Part shown: one piece after another, positions 24,317 to 53,499 of the stretch
Numbering within the stretch: the stretch's first letter is position 1
How the letters are laid out: every line of letters begins with the position of its first letter
Source of the DNA: Crambe crambe
Taxonomy: Eukaryota > Porifera > Demospongiae > Poecilosclerida > Crambeidae
Direction of reading: 5' to 3'
Assembly (NCBI GenBank): GCA_963924555.1
Contig: OZ004584.1
Span: 3,967,001 to 4,031,000 of the forward strand
Length of the DNA stretch: 64,000 bases
Translations under genes and position numbers: made by a program
Notes under the pieces: generated by a model
The model's database searches: none
Told to the model about the DNA's origin: nothing
What the model saw: the letters and a program-made list of their open reading frames with translations, nothing else

Positions 24317-24933
24317 AAATTGACGTTAACACGAATAAAAATGGCATGAGAGTTATCAAAGTCCGTCCTCTGTTGCCTTGACTGTCAATTTTCCAACGAT
24401 TAACAGCATCATTGTAATACTAAGCCCCAAACCCCTCCTCTCTCCCTTAGTGTCATGGCAATGATGAATTTTGAACATAATAGAAGTCGTAGAATGGGTG
24501 GTTGACACTGTTTATGAAGCCCCATTATACATTGAATGTGTCACTGAAAATTAGGAGATATCTTAGCCTGAAACCTGAAGGAAACTTGATAAGGAATATA
24601 TGAAGGCACGGCATATTTCCTTGTTTTCTATTTAAAATGTCATGAAATATACCGTGCCCTTGCGTATCCTACAAAATACACTGTTTCCTTCAAGTTTCTC
24701 TTGGAAATTTCACAGCGTGTGTAACTCTGTGATCACAATTCAACCTCTCCCCTGTAGTAACCTTTAATAACGACATGAAGTATCGATCACACAGCTATAA
24801 TAACAGTCTAGTACATAATCAGTGCATTCTTTAGCTATAATAGTGCTGTGCACACATATCACTCTACCAAGACTTAATAAAGGTGAGACGAGACAATATT
24901 GATTTTCCAAAGCTGCGTTATACAAAAATTATA

Positions 24934-30360
<5,427 letters not shown>

Positions 30361-30362
30361 TA

Positions 30363-30917
30363 AGGTAAAGCAGGGTGACTTGGGACACAGGTTAACTTGG
30401 GACGGTGGAGTTATATTTTAATCTTATTTCGAGATTACTAAGAGATTCAAGATCTTATTTTGCACACATAAGTATTTATGCTTTGTCTCTCTCTGAAACC
30501 TGTCTAGAGTGCTTTGGTTACTCTGTTGGTAATAAGCAGCCCTAAACACTGCTGATTTTATAAGACCGCAAGAAAAAACTTAATAAACTAACTTCAAACT
30601 TACTGAACTGATTTATCAATATTCTACTCACTTATTTGTGTTTTAAAAAAGTGATCAGTCAGCAAAACATGCATAGCGCACTGTTTAAGCTTTATCAAAA
30701 TTGCATGGACATGCAGCGTCCCAAGTTATCCTGAAAGGAATTTCTGCATGCTACACATGGGGGAATTGTAGCCAATTAATTAATAAGCAATACCAACTCA
30801 GCCTGGGACTAGAAAAGTAACTCTATCTCTTGCAACTTAAAGCTTGTTTATAGCTAAAGCGGTTGCAGAGATATCATCATTTGTAGTAAGAGTGTCCCAA
30901 ATTACCCCAATCTACCT
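30363..30917. mobile_element. 555-bp TIR element with TA duplication
   Basis: The ends are AGGTAAAGCAGGGTGACTTG (left) and, reversed, AGGTAGATTGGGGTAATTTG (right); both continue into GGGACAC. TA flanks both sides (30,361-30,362 and 30,918-30,919). No coding sequence. TA duplication fits a Tc1/mariner-type MITE. It sits exactly where the first two LARS2 exons are missing, so insertion was accompanied or followed by a deletion. Confidence 0.7.
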
Positions 30918-30919
30918 TA

Positions 30920-31209
30920 TCCATCTTTACTAAAGGAACTCTTTACCTACTAGTAAGAGATTCCGCCATCGATTCTGTCGCAGCGACAAAATATCCTAGG
31001 ACGAGCGACAGGATATTTTGTCGCCGCCAGGATATATTGTCGCTTCATGTTAAGTAGGTGGTATAGCTTATCTGATGTGATTATATAAAGACAATCGCTC
31101 CAATAAATTGCTATCCTAGCTAGCAATAAAATATCACTATTTTTATTCTGTCTTAGTGTTCAATAGTGATAATTATTATATCCTAGCCTATTTTCATTAA
31201 CTATATTAA
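30920..31209. repeat. Head-to-head junction U2/U3, left part
   Basis: It opens with the LARS2 5' flank (CTTTACTAAAGGAACTCTTT) shared with U1 and U5. A GCGACA block at 30,965-31,050 and arm sequence follow. Confidence 0.6.
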
Positions 31210-32429
31210 TAGTGATACCGGATGCTATGGTGGGCGGGGTCAAATTTTTATACGTAAAGATAATACTGCAGGACAGCACCAAAAGTGACCAAGATATAAC
31301 CTGGCTGCGAAGGTCCAGATCCAAAGAAATTCAGAAAAAAAGCATATCAACAGAATCCTAATATTCTAGAGAATCTAACTGTGACAGTTTCTTTTAGATA
31401 TAGTGCTAAAATTAGATTTGATGTTCAAAAACATTTAAATTTCGATTTTCTTATGATATAACGCTTGAATAGGTCATGAAACCATATTTTTTGGAAACTT
31501 CATCAAAAACTGATTCTGGTACCTTGGATAACTTCTTGCATCAAGCGGAAAAGAAGGCACGCAAGAAAGATAAGGCATTCAACTTATATAACTGATAGGT
31601 CAAAGTTCACGACCTCAACCCTTTCCCGCTAAATTTGAATCTGTGCTGCCTCAGGTGAATAGCCCTCACCCCCATAGTACACATTTTAATGTAAAATAAA
31701 AGTTGTGAAAAAGGTTTGAATTCTGAATCAATCTCTGAACAACACAAATCAGTTCTGGCTGTGGAGTCATAGTTGATTAATGCTGCAGTCTGAATTCCTT
31801 AATAACAGCAAAGCTCTCAGATCCTGTACATGACTTTGAACATCAATCACTGTCCACTGCAAAGCTTGGAAGCAGAAATTGCAGGTTTAATGCCACAAAT
31901 TCTAAGCCGTAATACAGTAAATTTGAAATGAGCAACCAAAACACGTTTTAGATGGGGAGGGTAGGCCTACTCAAGTTCCTAACTTTGTCAATGTTGTGTA
32001 CATTCAGAACAGGGACAGACTCTAGGACAAATTAACAACGATTGTACAACAGTTTCTACTAGTCTGGTGTAGTCCAGACTACAGGGCCTTTTTTTTTTAA
32101 TTTACAGGAGTTCTACACTCACTTTCATACTCTTCCATATGAACTTTGTTTGAAGAAAATCCATCCAGTAGATCCTAAGATACGAGCAAAAGATTGCAGT
32201 ACTATTAGCCATTATGACCTTTAACCTACTTGGAAAGGTGCCGTTTTTTTTAATTAAAAGAAAGTAAAATTTTCCTGTACAACTTCAATTGTAAAATGTT
32301 ACGTATCTCTGCTTCTACTGGATGGATTTCTATCGGATAAAGTTTATCTGGCTGAGGAAGAGAACTTAATATTTTTAAGAAATGAATTTATAGTTTCATA
32401 GTATTTTTAAAAATAGCCCGGTATCACTA
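31210..32429. mobile_element. 1.2-kb element with short TIR and 7-8 bp duplication
   Basis: Both ends read TAGTGATACCGG inward. ATATTAA flanks each side (31,203-31,209 and 32,430-32,436). A 7-8 bp duplication and a short TIR fit a hAT-like or P-like non-autonomous element. No transposase frame is visible inside, and I saw no feature beyond AT-rich sequence. Confidence 0.55.
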
Positions 32430-33010
32430 ATATTAATATAGTCATGAATGCAGTGCTGAGCAACAAAATATCCTATAAGAGATGTATCAAGTAGCTATAG
32501 CTAGCTGCGATAATAATCCTGGGGGCGACAAAATATCCTAGGAGATTACGACAGAATCTCCTAGGATATTTGTCACCGCGACAGAATCGATAATATAATA
32601 CTAATTATGCTCCCAGTGACAAAATAAACTGTGCCACCGGCACCAGGACACTTAGAAAAAATTTTCAAAGGTTGAAAGAGAAAAAAAAAGTCCAGGAGAT
32701 TCTGTTGTGGTGACGAAATATCCAAATTCTGTCGCGAGTGACTTAATCTCCTATAGGATATTTTGTCACCGCCAGGATATGTCACAGCTAGCTATACCAT
32801 AGACACATCTCCTATAGGATATTTTGTTGCTCAACATTGCATGCATGACTATATTGGATATTACATAGCCAGAGCATAGATAGCGGAGTATAGAATATAC
32901 AAAGCAAAATCTCCTATAGTCACTCACCATAATTATTAAGTAAAATTTCCTAGGATATTTGTTCCTCTTCTATGTTCTTCACATGCATAGTTGTATAGCA
33001 ACAGAGTGAC
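32430..33010. repeat. Head-to-head junction U2/U3, right part
   Basis: Two GCGACA blocks in opposite orientation (about 32,510-32,640 and 32,690-32,790), separated by arm sequence. It matches 15,780-15,880 near its left end. It ends where the second LARS2 intron begins in U3. Confidence 0.6.
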
Positions 33011-38986
<5,976 letters not shown>

Positions 38987-39589
38987 TATAATTTTTGTAT
39001 AACGCAGCTTTGGAAAATCAATATTGTTTCATCTCAAGAGTGATGTGTGCACAGCAACTATAACTATTATAGCTAAAGGAATTATGGAATGCGCTGATTA
39101 TGTACTAGACTGTTATTATAGCTGTGTGATCGATACTTTATGTCATTATTAAAGGTTATTACAGGGGAGAGGTTGAATTGTGATCACAGTTTCCAAGAGA
39201 AACTTGAAGGAAACACAGTGTATTTTTTGTAGGATACGCAAGGGCACGGTATATTTCATGACATTTTAAATAGAAAGCAAGGAAACATGCTGTGCCTTCG
39301 TATATTCCTTATCAAGTTTCCTTCAGGCTAAGATATCTCCTAATTTTCAGTGACACATTCACAATGTATAATGGGGCTTCATAAGACAGTGTCAACCACC
39401 CATTCTACGACTTCTATTGTGTTCAAAACTCATCATTGCCATGACGTTAAGGGAGAGAGGAGGGGTTTGGGGGCTTAGCATTACAATGATGCTATTAATA
39501 GTTGGAAAATTGACAGTCAAGGCAGCAGAGGACGGACTTTGATAACTCTCATGCCATTCTTGTTCGTGCTAACGTCAATTTGTTATAAA

Positions 39590-40315
39590 AAGGCACTATG
39601 ATTAACATTGACCATATTATGCAGTGTGGCAAAAGTGAAGAACAAATCAATGCTATACACTGTCCATGTGATGTGCTCTTCTTCACATGCAAGGAATATA
39701 GCCAACTTCCCTTCATTTTCCTGCAGGTCAGTTTGAGCATGGTATCAAGAAGCAAGTTGACTACTTCCTTATGTCCCTGTCTACTGGCAAGCTCCACCCA
39801 TCTTTATCCTGCAAGTTGATATTTAATAGTGCCACCACCAAGTAGTACATCAACCACTTCAACGTATCTAGCTTAGCTGACATCAAAAGAGAGAATCCAT
39901 TTCTGTTAAATAGTAGATTGACCTGAGCATCATTTTCCAATAGTACTTTGAGTGCTTTGCTCTTATTCTGTATAGCTGCATACCAAACGGTTGATAGGTC
40001 TTCTTTTGAACACACATCTATCTGAGAACCATTTTCTAGCAAATATTTTGACATTTCCATTTGTACTTGCACTCATCAATGCTGATGATCCATCATTCTG
40101 CACTAAGTCGACTGCAGCACCCTTTTCAAGCAACCAACTTACAATTTCATTTCTATTTTGTTCAATTGCAATTATTAATGCAGACCTGCCAAAATTTTCC
40201 TGTAAGTCCACTCCTTAATAAAAATTCTTTGTGTCCTTTGTTAGTTGCGTTAATTAATGCTGACCACCCAGAATCACGTTGTGCGTCAACCTCTTCCAAC
40301 AATAAAGTAAGTGAT
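39590..40315 (-). pseudogene. Ankyrin-repeat pseudogene, U3
   Basis: Readable repeats in changing frames are DLQENFGRSALIIAIEQNRN, WLLEKGAAVDLVQNDGSSAL, EMSKYLLENGSQIDVCSKED, LLENDAQVNLLFNRNGF, and ASRQGHKEVVNLLLD. Nine bases (ACACAATAG) seen in the other copies between the first two repeats are absent here. It converges on the U3 LARS2 3' end. Confidence 0.75.
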
Positions 40316-43105
40316 CAATTACCAGACATCTGGTACCTACAATTTAGGTATCAAAAGACGATTCAGAATCCTTACTGTGGCTGTTTATTGATATACATCA
40401 TTAAAGGAGTTGTTCAGACAAAAATATATTACAGACAGGTACCAGTAGGTACGATTATCAAAGTTGGAAGACAGGAAGTTCCATCCTTCCCCTATCTTTG
40501 TCTACAATTATAGAAGTCAAGCTTCAAATACTACTGCCATAACTTAAGGCACTATAGGGTAATCAATATCCAGACGGCGAAAAATGGGCTGATTTTGAAT
40601 TTGACCCACAGTAACAATAGTACCATTTACGTGGATCATTCTCAATGCACCTCAAAATAGCTATACCTGTTGATGGAGTACTTCACTCAAAGAATCCTCA
40701 TCAAGAAGAACATTATAGCTGAAGATTGAAATGGAGCATATATCATTTCCCGACTGTACAGGCCGCATCAATCGTGAATTACTGTGGGATTTAGTATATC
40801 AAGTGTTCCAGCTATATTGAAACCATTTCAAATCATCATTTCATTTCATTTCATTTCATCATTCATCATTTTATGATCATTCCATGACCATGCATGTTTG
40901 CTCTCTGTTTTTATTTCGTTTTGTTCATTCGATGCAGCAATCCAGCACCACTGCTATAATCTGGCTTCAAATATTGAAACAACGGTTTCATTCTTGATGA
41001 TAAACCGAAGTGGTTTTTATGAACTTTATATGTAGCTTCAGTATCTAATTTGAAAGAATCATCTGCTAGTTTAACATTGACAGCCTTCAGCAACATATCT
41101 GTGATAATTTATTGTACTGCTAATGATTACTGTTATTTATAGCTACTGTAAGCTTACGTTGTCCTTTCAGCTCATCTATAATATATGCTTGCTAAAGCAA
41201 GAGCTAGTTATCCTAGCTTTATAGGTTAATGTCATAGAGACAATTATTTTCGCGCGCAACTTCTCCTTCGACACGGAGTGTCCGCGGAAAATCTCGTTTC
41301 CTATCCCGGGGCGGAGTATAGTATCTATGATATGAGTTACGCGTTCATATGTCGATTGATCTTTGAGATAGAGCTAGGCAGGTCTAGCTTCCGGTTCACA
41401 GTTAATTTGGTCACTGGGAGATTCTGTCGCGGCGACAAAATATCCTAGGAAATACTGTCGCGAGCGACATAATCACCTACGCCGCCAGGATATATTGTCG
41501 CTGCATTAATATAAAGTAGCTATCGGACAGGTGCTATATATATAGCTATATCTGATTATACAGCTCACCAGATCGTTTATACTACAGAGTTCGATATAGG
41601 CTGTGTTTACTGACCCGGCAACGGGAGCGGCCACTTCTTCACAGATTCAGACTGGTCCCGGCACCAGGACACTTAACATTTTTTTAAAAGATTGAAAAAG
41701 GAAAAAAACACTCCAATTCGGGAATCGAACGAGAGATCACACGCAGTACCAACCATATATATATGACACGTGTAATATATCTATGTATAACTAACCGGTG
41801 CAAAAGGGAACCCTTTGGGCCTGCCACAACAGTACTCCCAACGCTCGCTGCGCTCGCATTATAATACATAGTCCCGGTGTCACAGTTTACCTGTATTTTG
41901 TCGCTTGGAGATTCTGTCGCGGCGATAAAATATTCTAGGAAATTCTGTCGCGAGCGACCTAATCTCCTGGGATATTTCGTCGCCACCAGAATATATTGTC
42001 GCTGTATATAAAGTAGCTATTAGAGAGGTGGTATAGCTTTATCTGATTATACAAAGACAATCGCTCGCCAACAAATTGCATGCCCTAACAATAAAAACTC
42101 TCCTAGGTCGTTTCTATCTTAGTCATGAAATCTCTTCTTTAATGATAATATCTCCTAAGATATTTTTTGACTACTTATTAGCTATATTTCTATGCTGTTT
42201 ATAGGTGTATTTGCTCAAACCTCAAAGGAGCATGTTTTTTTTTCTAGTGTCTTGCTTAGGTAGAAAGTTAATATTTTTTGCAAGTGTGTAAATATTTATT
42301 GCAAGTGTACAGCGATTGAATATCTATATTGCATTTATACAAATCAGTATTGGCTAGATAGCTACTTACGTGTAATAGCTAGCTAGATGCTACAGAGCAA
42401 CATGTCTCTTAGCTACTATAGAAAGTAGTTTTCATACTGCTATAACATAGCTCAATAGCTAGCTACATATCAGTAATCGAACCCGAGACTAAACGTTCAA
42501 TAGTACACGGCACTAACCGATGCGATGCGCTACAGTGGCAACGCTGTAAATATCCGATATTTATACTTCTAACCTCAAAATTTTTGGTTGCCTTAGGGAA
42601 CCCTTTGAGCGAGAGTTGCCTAACCTTAGAGTCACAACAGTGCGCGAATAGTACGTTCCATACACCTAACGCTCGCTGCGCTCGCTCGACATAGTGAAAT
42701 GGCTTCTTACACCATCAATGGCAAATGGCATGCCATCTCCAGCCCTTCACAAAATTAGAACTACTTGAGTACATAGAGTCAACTAGTATTTTTCATTTTA
42801 TACCGAAAGCAAGGCAGTTAGACTTCTATTTTAGTAGTAGGAATGCTACAAAACTTTTCAATCACCGGTTTCAACGTTTTTCTTTCATAGCAACAGTAGA
42901 CTAAACTGACATGATAAACTACTAAAGCTATAGGTCATTGAACCTTTTCACTTATATAATTATAATTATCGCTGCGCTAAATACCTTGCCTTTCACCCTC
43001 TTTTTTATTTAAGATTTCTCTGTTCGCCAGGTATCTACATGGATGGTCTATACGCGCGCATGCCCTGTTTCCAATCCTGTGTACGTAGTCTAGTATATCT
43101 ATGAT
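40240..43105. repeat. Reverse-oriented arm, U3
   Basis: Mirror of 44,113-47,150. It carries the conserved short exon, a CCGCCCC-type P-like end (about 41,290-41,335), GCGACA blocks at 41,395-41,515 and 41,870-42,010, SINE-like boxes near 41,715-41,800 and 42,475-42,545 (-), and a P-like end at 43,068-43,105. Confidence 0.8.
40911..41096 (-). pseudogene. Conserved short exon upstream of ankyrin gene, U3
   Basis: Open for 61 residues (MLLKAVNVKLADDSFKLDTE start). It reads through the stop used in U1, U2 and U4 because of a small change near SSGA. Confidence 0.4.
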
Positions 43106-44112
43106 AGAAAGAACTATAATTTTTACTTTCAATAATAGCTAAGAGACATGTTGTTCTGTAGCATCTAGCTAGCTACTATGCGTAAGTAGCTATCTAGAAT
43201 ATTTTCCAATACTGATTTTGTTTAAAGCTCAATCATGCATTCAGTTCTAAATATTCTATCGCTGTACAATTGCAAAAAATATTAACTTTCTAGCTAAGCA
43301 AGACACTATAAGAAAAACATGCAACTGAATAGCTAACAAGTTTTGATGCACCTATAAACAGAACTCATTATTATAAAAAATAAAATAAAATAATAATAAT
43401 AAGAATTGTTGCTCACTATATCTATAGTTAGCTATTATCTAATAATGAAATCTCCCAAGATATTTTTTTATCTAGCTCTATATAATACTAGCAAGTCATA
43501 TGTAGATCATGCACTTTGAGCTATGTTATAGCAGTTTACAGAACGCAGTGTCTACAGTCCCGGCAACGGGATCGATCGTTCAGGGAACCAGCCTGACACC
43601 CAATGCCGGTGTCACAGTTCATTTTATTGCTTAGAGATTCTGTCGCGGCGACAAAATATCGTATCGCTAGCTCCTAGGATATTTCGTCGATATATTGTCG
43701 CTGCATATAAAGTAGTTAGTTGAGAGGTGATATAGCTAATGACCAACAAATTGCCCTAGCAATAAAAGATCTCCTAGGTCGTTTCTGTCTTAGTGATAAA
43801 TCTCTTCTGTGATGATATCTCCTAGGACTAGTTAGCTATTTGCTATATTTCTATGCTGTTTATAGGTGCATCAAAATCTCAAGCTTGTTAGCTATTCTGT
43901 AGCATGTTTTTTAAAAATAGTGTCTTGGTTAGCTAGAAAGTTAATATTTTTTTACAAGTGTACACCGATGGAATATTTAAAACTGATCTATTGAATGCAT
44001 GATTGAGCTTTGTACAAAATCAGTATTGGAAAATATTCTAGATAGCTACTTACACATAATAGCTAGCTAGATGCTACACAGCAACATATCTCTTAGCTAT
44101 TATAGAAAGTAA
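43106..44112. other. Centre of third tail-to-tail junction (U3/U4)
   Basis: About 1 kb between opposing P-like ends, similar to 19,446-20,344. It contains a GCGACA block (43,600-43,710) and AT-rich repeats. No gene. Confidence 0.6.
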
Positions 44113-47045
44113 AAAATTATATCATAGATATACTAGACTGGATTGGAAACAGGGCATGCGCACGTATAATTTATAGCCCATCCGTGTAGGTACCTGGCGC
44201 AGAAATCTTACACAAAATAAGAAAGAAGGTGAAATACGATGTATTTAGCGCAGCAATAATTATGATCATAAGTGAAAAGGCTCTGTGACCTATAGCTGTA
44301 GTAGGTTATCATGTCAGTTTAGTCTATTTACTGTTGCTATGGAAGAAAAACGTGAAAATAGGTTACTGAAAGTTTTGTGGTACTCCTACTACTAAAATAT
44401 AAGTCTAGCTGCCTTATTTTTGGTTTAAAATGAAAGATACTAGTACACAGGATTGGAAGCATGGCATGCGCGCGTATAATTTATAGACCATCCGTGTAGG
44501 TACCTGGCGAACAGAGAAATCTTACACAAAATAAAAAAGGGTGAAAGGCAAGGCAAGGTATTCAGCGAAGCGATAATTATAAGTGATAAGGCTCAATGAC
44601 CTATAGCTGTAGTAGCTTATCATGTCAGTTAAGTCTATTTACTGTTGCTATGGAAGAAAAACATGTGACTGTGAAAAGTTTTGTGGCATCCCTACTACTA
44701 AAATAGAAGTCTAGCTGCCTTATTTTCGGTATAAAATGAAAGATACTAGTTGACCATATGTACTCTAGTTTAAATTTTGTGCAGGGCTGGAGATGGGATG
44801 CCATTTGCCATTGATGGTTTAAGAAGCCATTTCACTATGTTGAGCGAGCGCAGCGAGCGTTAGGTGTATGGAACATACTATTCGCGTGACTCCAAGGCTA
44901 GGCGACACTCCCCCAAAGGGCTCCCTAAGGCAACCAAAGATTCAGAGGTTAGAAGTATAAATATCGGATATTTGCAGCGTTGCCACTGTAGCACATCGCA
45001 TCAGTTTATCGAACCTGCGGTCTCGGGTTCGATTCCCGATATGTAGCTAGCTATTGAGCTATGTTATAGCAGTATAAAAACTATAATTTTTTACTTTCTA
45101 TATTAGTTAAGAGACATGTTCTATAGCATCTAGCCAGCTATTACACGTAAGTAGCTATCTAGAATATTTTCCAATACTAATTTGCATAAAGCAGTTATAA
45201 ATATTCACGGAGATTTTTTATTACTAGTGCATGCAATTTATTGGCGAGCGATCGTCTTTGTATAATCAGATAAAGCTATACCACCTCTCAAATAGCTACT
45301 TTATATGCAGCGACAATATATCCTGGTGGCGACGAAATATCCCAGGAGATTAGGTCGCTCGCGACAGAATTTCCTAGGATATTTTATCGCCGCGACAGAA
45401 TCTCCCAGCGACAAAATACCGGTAAACTGTGACACCGGGACTATGTATTATAATGCGAGCGTAGCGAGCGTTAGAGGGTAGTTTTGTGGCAGGCCCAAAG
45501 GGTTCCCTAAGGCAACCAAAGAGTTTGAAGTTATAGGGTGCTTTGCACCGTAGCGCATCGGTTAGTTATACATAGATATATTACACGTGTCATATAATAT
45601 GGTTGGTACTGCGTGTGGTCTCGCGTTCAATTCCGAATTGGAGTTTTTTTTCTTTTTCAATCTTTAAAAAAATTTTTAAGTGTCCTTGTGCCCGGACCAG
45701 TCTGAATCTGTGAAGAAGTGGCCGCTCCCGTTGCCGAGACAGTAGACACAGCCTATATCGAACTCTGTAGTTGAAACGATCTAGGAGACTCTTATTGCTA
45801 GGAGAGCAATCTTTTGGTGAGCTGTATAATCAGATATACCTAAAGTACCTGTCCGATAGCTACTTTATTAATGCAGTGACAATATATCCTGGCGGCGTAG
45901 GTGATTAGGTCGCTCGCGACAGTATTTCCTAGGATATTTTGTCGCCACGACAGAATCTCTCAGCGATAAAATAAACTGTGAACCGGAAGCTAGACCTGCC
46001 TAGCTCTATCTCAAAGATCAATCAACACATGAACGCGTAACTCATATCATAGACACTATACGCGCGAAAATAATTGTCTCTATGACAATAACCTATAAAG
46101 CTGGGATAGCTAGCTCTGGCTTTAGCAAGCATACTATAGAGGAGCTGAAAGGACAAGGTAAGCTTACAGTACTTACAAGTAGTTATAAATATCAGTAATC
46201 ATTAGCAGTACAATAAATTATCACAGATATGTTGCTGAAGGCTGTCAATGTTTTACTAGCAGATGATTCTTTCAAATTAGATACTGAAGCTACATATAAA
46301 GTTCATAAAAACCATCTCGCTTTATCATCAAGAATGAAACTGTCGTTTCAATATTTGAAGCCAGATTATAGCAGTGGTGCTAGGTAGCTGCATCAAATGA
46401 ATAAAACAAAATAAAAACAGAGAGCAAACATGGTCATGGAATGATCATAAGATGATGAAATGATTGAATGATGAAATGATATGATTTGAAATGGATTCAA
46501 TATAGCTGGAACACTTGATATACTAAATCCCACAGTAATTCACAATTTATAGGATTTATGCGGCCTGTACAGTTGGGAAATGATATATGCTCCATTTCAA
46601 ATCTTCAGCTATAATGTTGTTCTTGATGAGGATTCTTTGATTGAGGTACTCGATCAACAGGTATAGCTATTTTGAGGTGCATTGAGAAGGATCCACGTAA
46701 ATGGTACTATTGTTACTGTCATTATAAGTGGGTCAAATGCAAAATCAGCCCATTTTTCGCCGTCTTGATATTGATTACCCTATAGTGCCTTAAGTTATTG
46801 CAGTGGTATTTGAGGCTTGACTTCTATAATTGTAGACAAAGATAGGGGAAGGATGGAACTTCCTGTCTTCCAACTTTGACAATCGTACCTACTGTTACCT
46901 GTCTGTAATATATTTTTGTCTGAACAACTCCTTTAATGATGTATATGAATAAACAGCCACAGTAAGGATTCTGAATCGTCTTTTGTTACCTAAATCATAG
47001 GTACCAGATGTCTGGTAATTGATCCATCTGATAATTGATCACTTA
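44113..47045. repeat. Right-oriented arm, U4
   Basis: Tandem P-like ends lie at about 44,115-44,155 and 44,447-44,470. SINE-like boxes are at about 44,985-45,036 (+, B box 45,026-45,036) and about 45,548-45,640 (+). GCGACA blocks lie at 45,310-45,440 and 45,890-45,980. The CCGCCCC P-like end near 46,050 is truncated here. Confidence 0.8.
46229..46387 (+). pseudogene. Conserved short exon upstream of ankyrin gene, U4 (frame open)
   Basis: 52 residues, same start and end as the U2 copy. The frame is open in two copies and disrupted in U0. Confidence 0.45.
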
Positions 47046-47776
47046 CTCTATTGTTGGAAGAGGTTGACGCACAAGGTTATTCTGGGTGGTCAGCATTAAT
47101 GAACGCAACTAACGAAGGACACAAAGAACTTATATTAAGGAGTGGACACAATAGACTTACAGGAAAAATTTGGAAGGTCTGCATTAATAATTGCAATTGA
47201 ACAAAATCGAAATAAAATGGGAAGTTGGTTGCTTGAAAAGGGTGCTGCAGTCGACTTAGTGGATCATCAGCATTGATGAGTGCAAGTACAAATGGGAATA
47301 TCTGCTAGAAAATGGTGCTCAGATAGATGTGTGTTCAAAAGGAGACCTATCAACTGTTTGGTATGCAGCTATACAGAATAAGAACCCAAAGTACTATTGG
47401 AAAATGATGCTCAGGTCGATCTATTATTTAACAGAAATGGATTCTCTCCTTTGATGTCAGCAAAGCTGGATACGCTGAAGTGGTTGATGTACTACTGGGC
47501 AGTGGTGCTATTAAATATCAACTTGCAGGATAAAGATGGGTGGAGTGCTTTATTGCATGCCAGTAGACAGGGACATAAGGAAGTGGTCAACTTGCTTTTT
47601 GATAGCATGCTCAAACTGACCTGAAGGGAAGTCAGCTATATTCCTTGCATGTGAAGAAGAGCACATCACATGGACAGTGTATAGCATTGATTTGTTCTTC
47701 ACTTCTGCCACAAGTCAGTTTAGACTACATAATATGGTCAATGTTAATCACATCTATTAGTGCCTTTTTATGACAA
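47046..47776 (+). pseudogene. Ankyrin-repeat pseudogene, U4
   Basis: As U2, with extra losses: GTGCAGAATGAT is missing near 47,257, part of the GTGAAAATATTTGC stretch near 47,300 is gone, and the ACCTGCAGGAAAATG stretch near 47,620 is shortened. LLFNRNGFSPLMSAK and DGWSALLHASRQGHKEVVN are clear. Confidence 0.7.
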
Positions 47777-48411
47777 ATTGACGTTAGCACGAACAAGAAT
47801 GGTATGAGAGTTATCAAAGTCCGTCCTCTGCTGCCTTGACTGTCAATTTTCCAACGATTAATAGCATCATTGTAATGCTAAGCCCCAAACCCCTCCTCTC
47901 TCCCTTAGCGTCATGGCAATGATGAATTTTGAACACAATAGAAGTCGCAGAATGGGTGGTTGACACAGTTTTATGAAGCCACTATTATACATTGAATGTG
48001 TCACTGAAAATTAGGAGATATCTTAGCCTGAAACCTGAAGGAAACTTGATAAGGAATATACGAAGGCACGGCATGTTTCCTCGTTTTCTATTTAAAATGT
48101 CATGAAATATACCGTGCCCTTGCGTATCCTACAAAAAATACACTGTTTCCTTCAAGTTTCTCTTGGAAATTTCAGTGTGTGTAACTCTGTGATCACAATT
48201 CAACCTCTCCCCTGTAATAACCTTTAATAACGACATAAAGTATCGATCACACAGCTATAATAACAGTCTAGTACATAATCAGTGCATTCCATAATTCCTT
48301 TAGCTATAATAGTTATAGTTGCTGTGCACACATATCACTCTACCAAGACTTAATAAAGGTGAGACGAGATAATATTGATTTTCCAAAGCTGCGTTATACA
48401 AAAATTATATT

Positions 48412-48657
48412 TTAAAGGTGTTATCATGTAATGAGATGGTGAAGGAGGATTGAAGAAAAACTGGCAACCCAAGTGACCCCGCAACCCACCAGCTGAGTTT
48501 GAACCCGCAGCATCTGACTTTAGCCGTCATAGCCACAGGACCCAAACGAATGAGCCACCAGGCACCCAGGAACCAGCTCTCTCCAATCCACCTTCACCAT
48601 CTCATTACATGATAACACCTTTAAAATATGCTTAGATGAGAGATAACCATCGTTTGT
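48412..48657 (-). mobile_element. SINE with 12-bp duplication and inverted ends, U4 only
   Basis: AAAAATTATATT occurs on both sides (48,400-48,411 and 48,658-48,669), a long duplication typical of target-primed retrotransposition. U1 has the single site at about 7,579-7,590. On the reverse strand an A box (TGGCTCATTCGTTTGG, 48,542-48,557) and a B box (GGGTTCAAACTC, 48,495-48,506) are spaced as in a tRNA. Oddly, the body is also bounded by 43-base inverted repeats with one mismatch (48,410-48,452 and 48,584-48,626), so it would fold into one hairpin with the tRNA-like part in the loop. Confidence 0.75.
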
Positions 48658-48667
48658 AAAAATTATA

Positions 48668-53187
<4,520 letters not shown>

Positions 53188-53282
53188 ATAATAATTTTTG
53201 TTTTTGTTTTTTTTTTGTATTTGGTTGACATTTTTTTTTGATTCTCCGTTTCTGGATTCTTGTATCTAGAACTCATTGACCT

Positions 53283-53313
<31 letters not shown>

Positions 53314-53334
53314 ATTATAGAGTGACCACCAGCC

Positions 53335-53460
53335 CGGTGTCACAGTTTATTTTGTCGCTGGGAGATTCTGTCGCGGCGACAAAATATCCTAGGAAATCCT
53401 GTCGCGAGCGACATAATCTCCTAGGATATTTCGTCGCCGCCAGGATATATTGTCGCTGCA
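53335..53460. repeat. GCGACA-block repeat (clearest copy)
   Basis: Hexamers TGTCGC, its complement GCGACA, or one-base variants start at 53,353, 53,369, 53,376, 53,400, 53,408, 53,432 and 53,451. They are separated by ATAT, CCTAGG and similar AT-rich linkers. About 19 such blocks, whole or partial, occur between 1,400 and 54,500 and always in arm or junction sequence. The pattern resembles subterminal protein-binding sites of DNA transposons, but no binding protein is known. Confidence 0.8.
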
Positions 53461-53499
53461 TATAAAGTACCTATCGGAGAGGTGGTATAGCTATATCTG

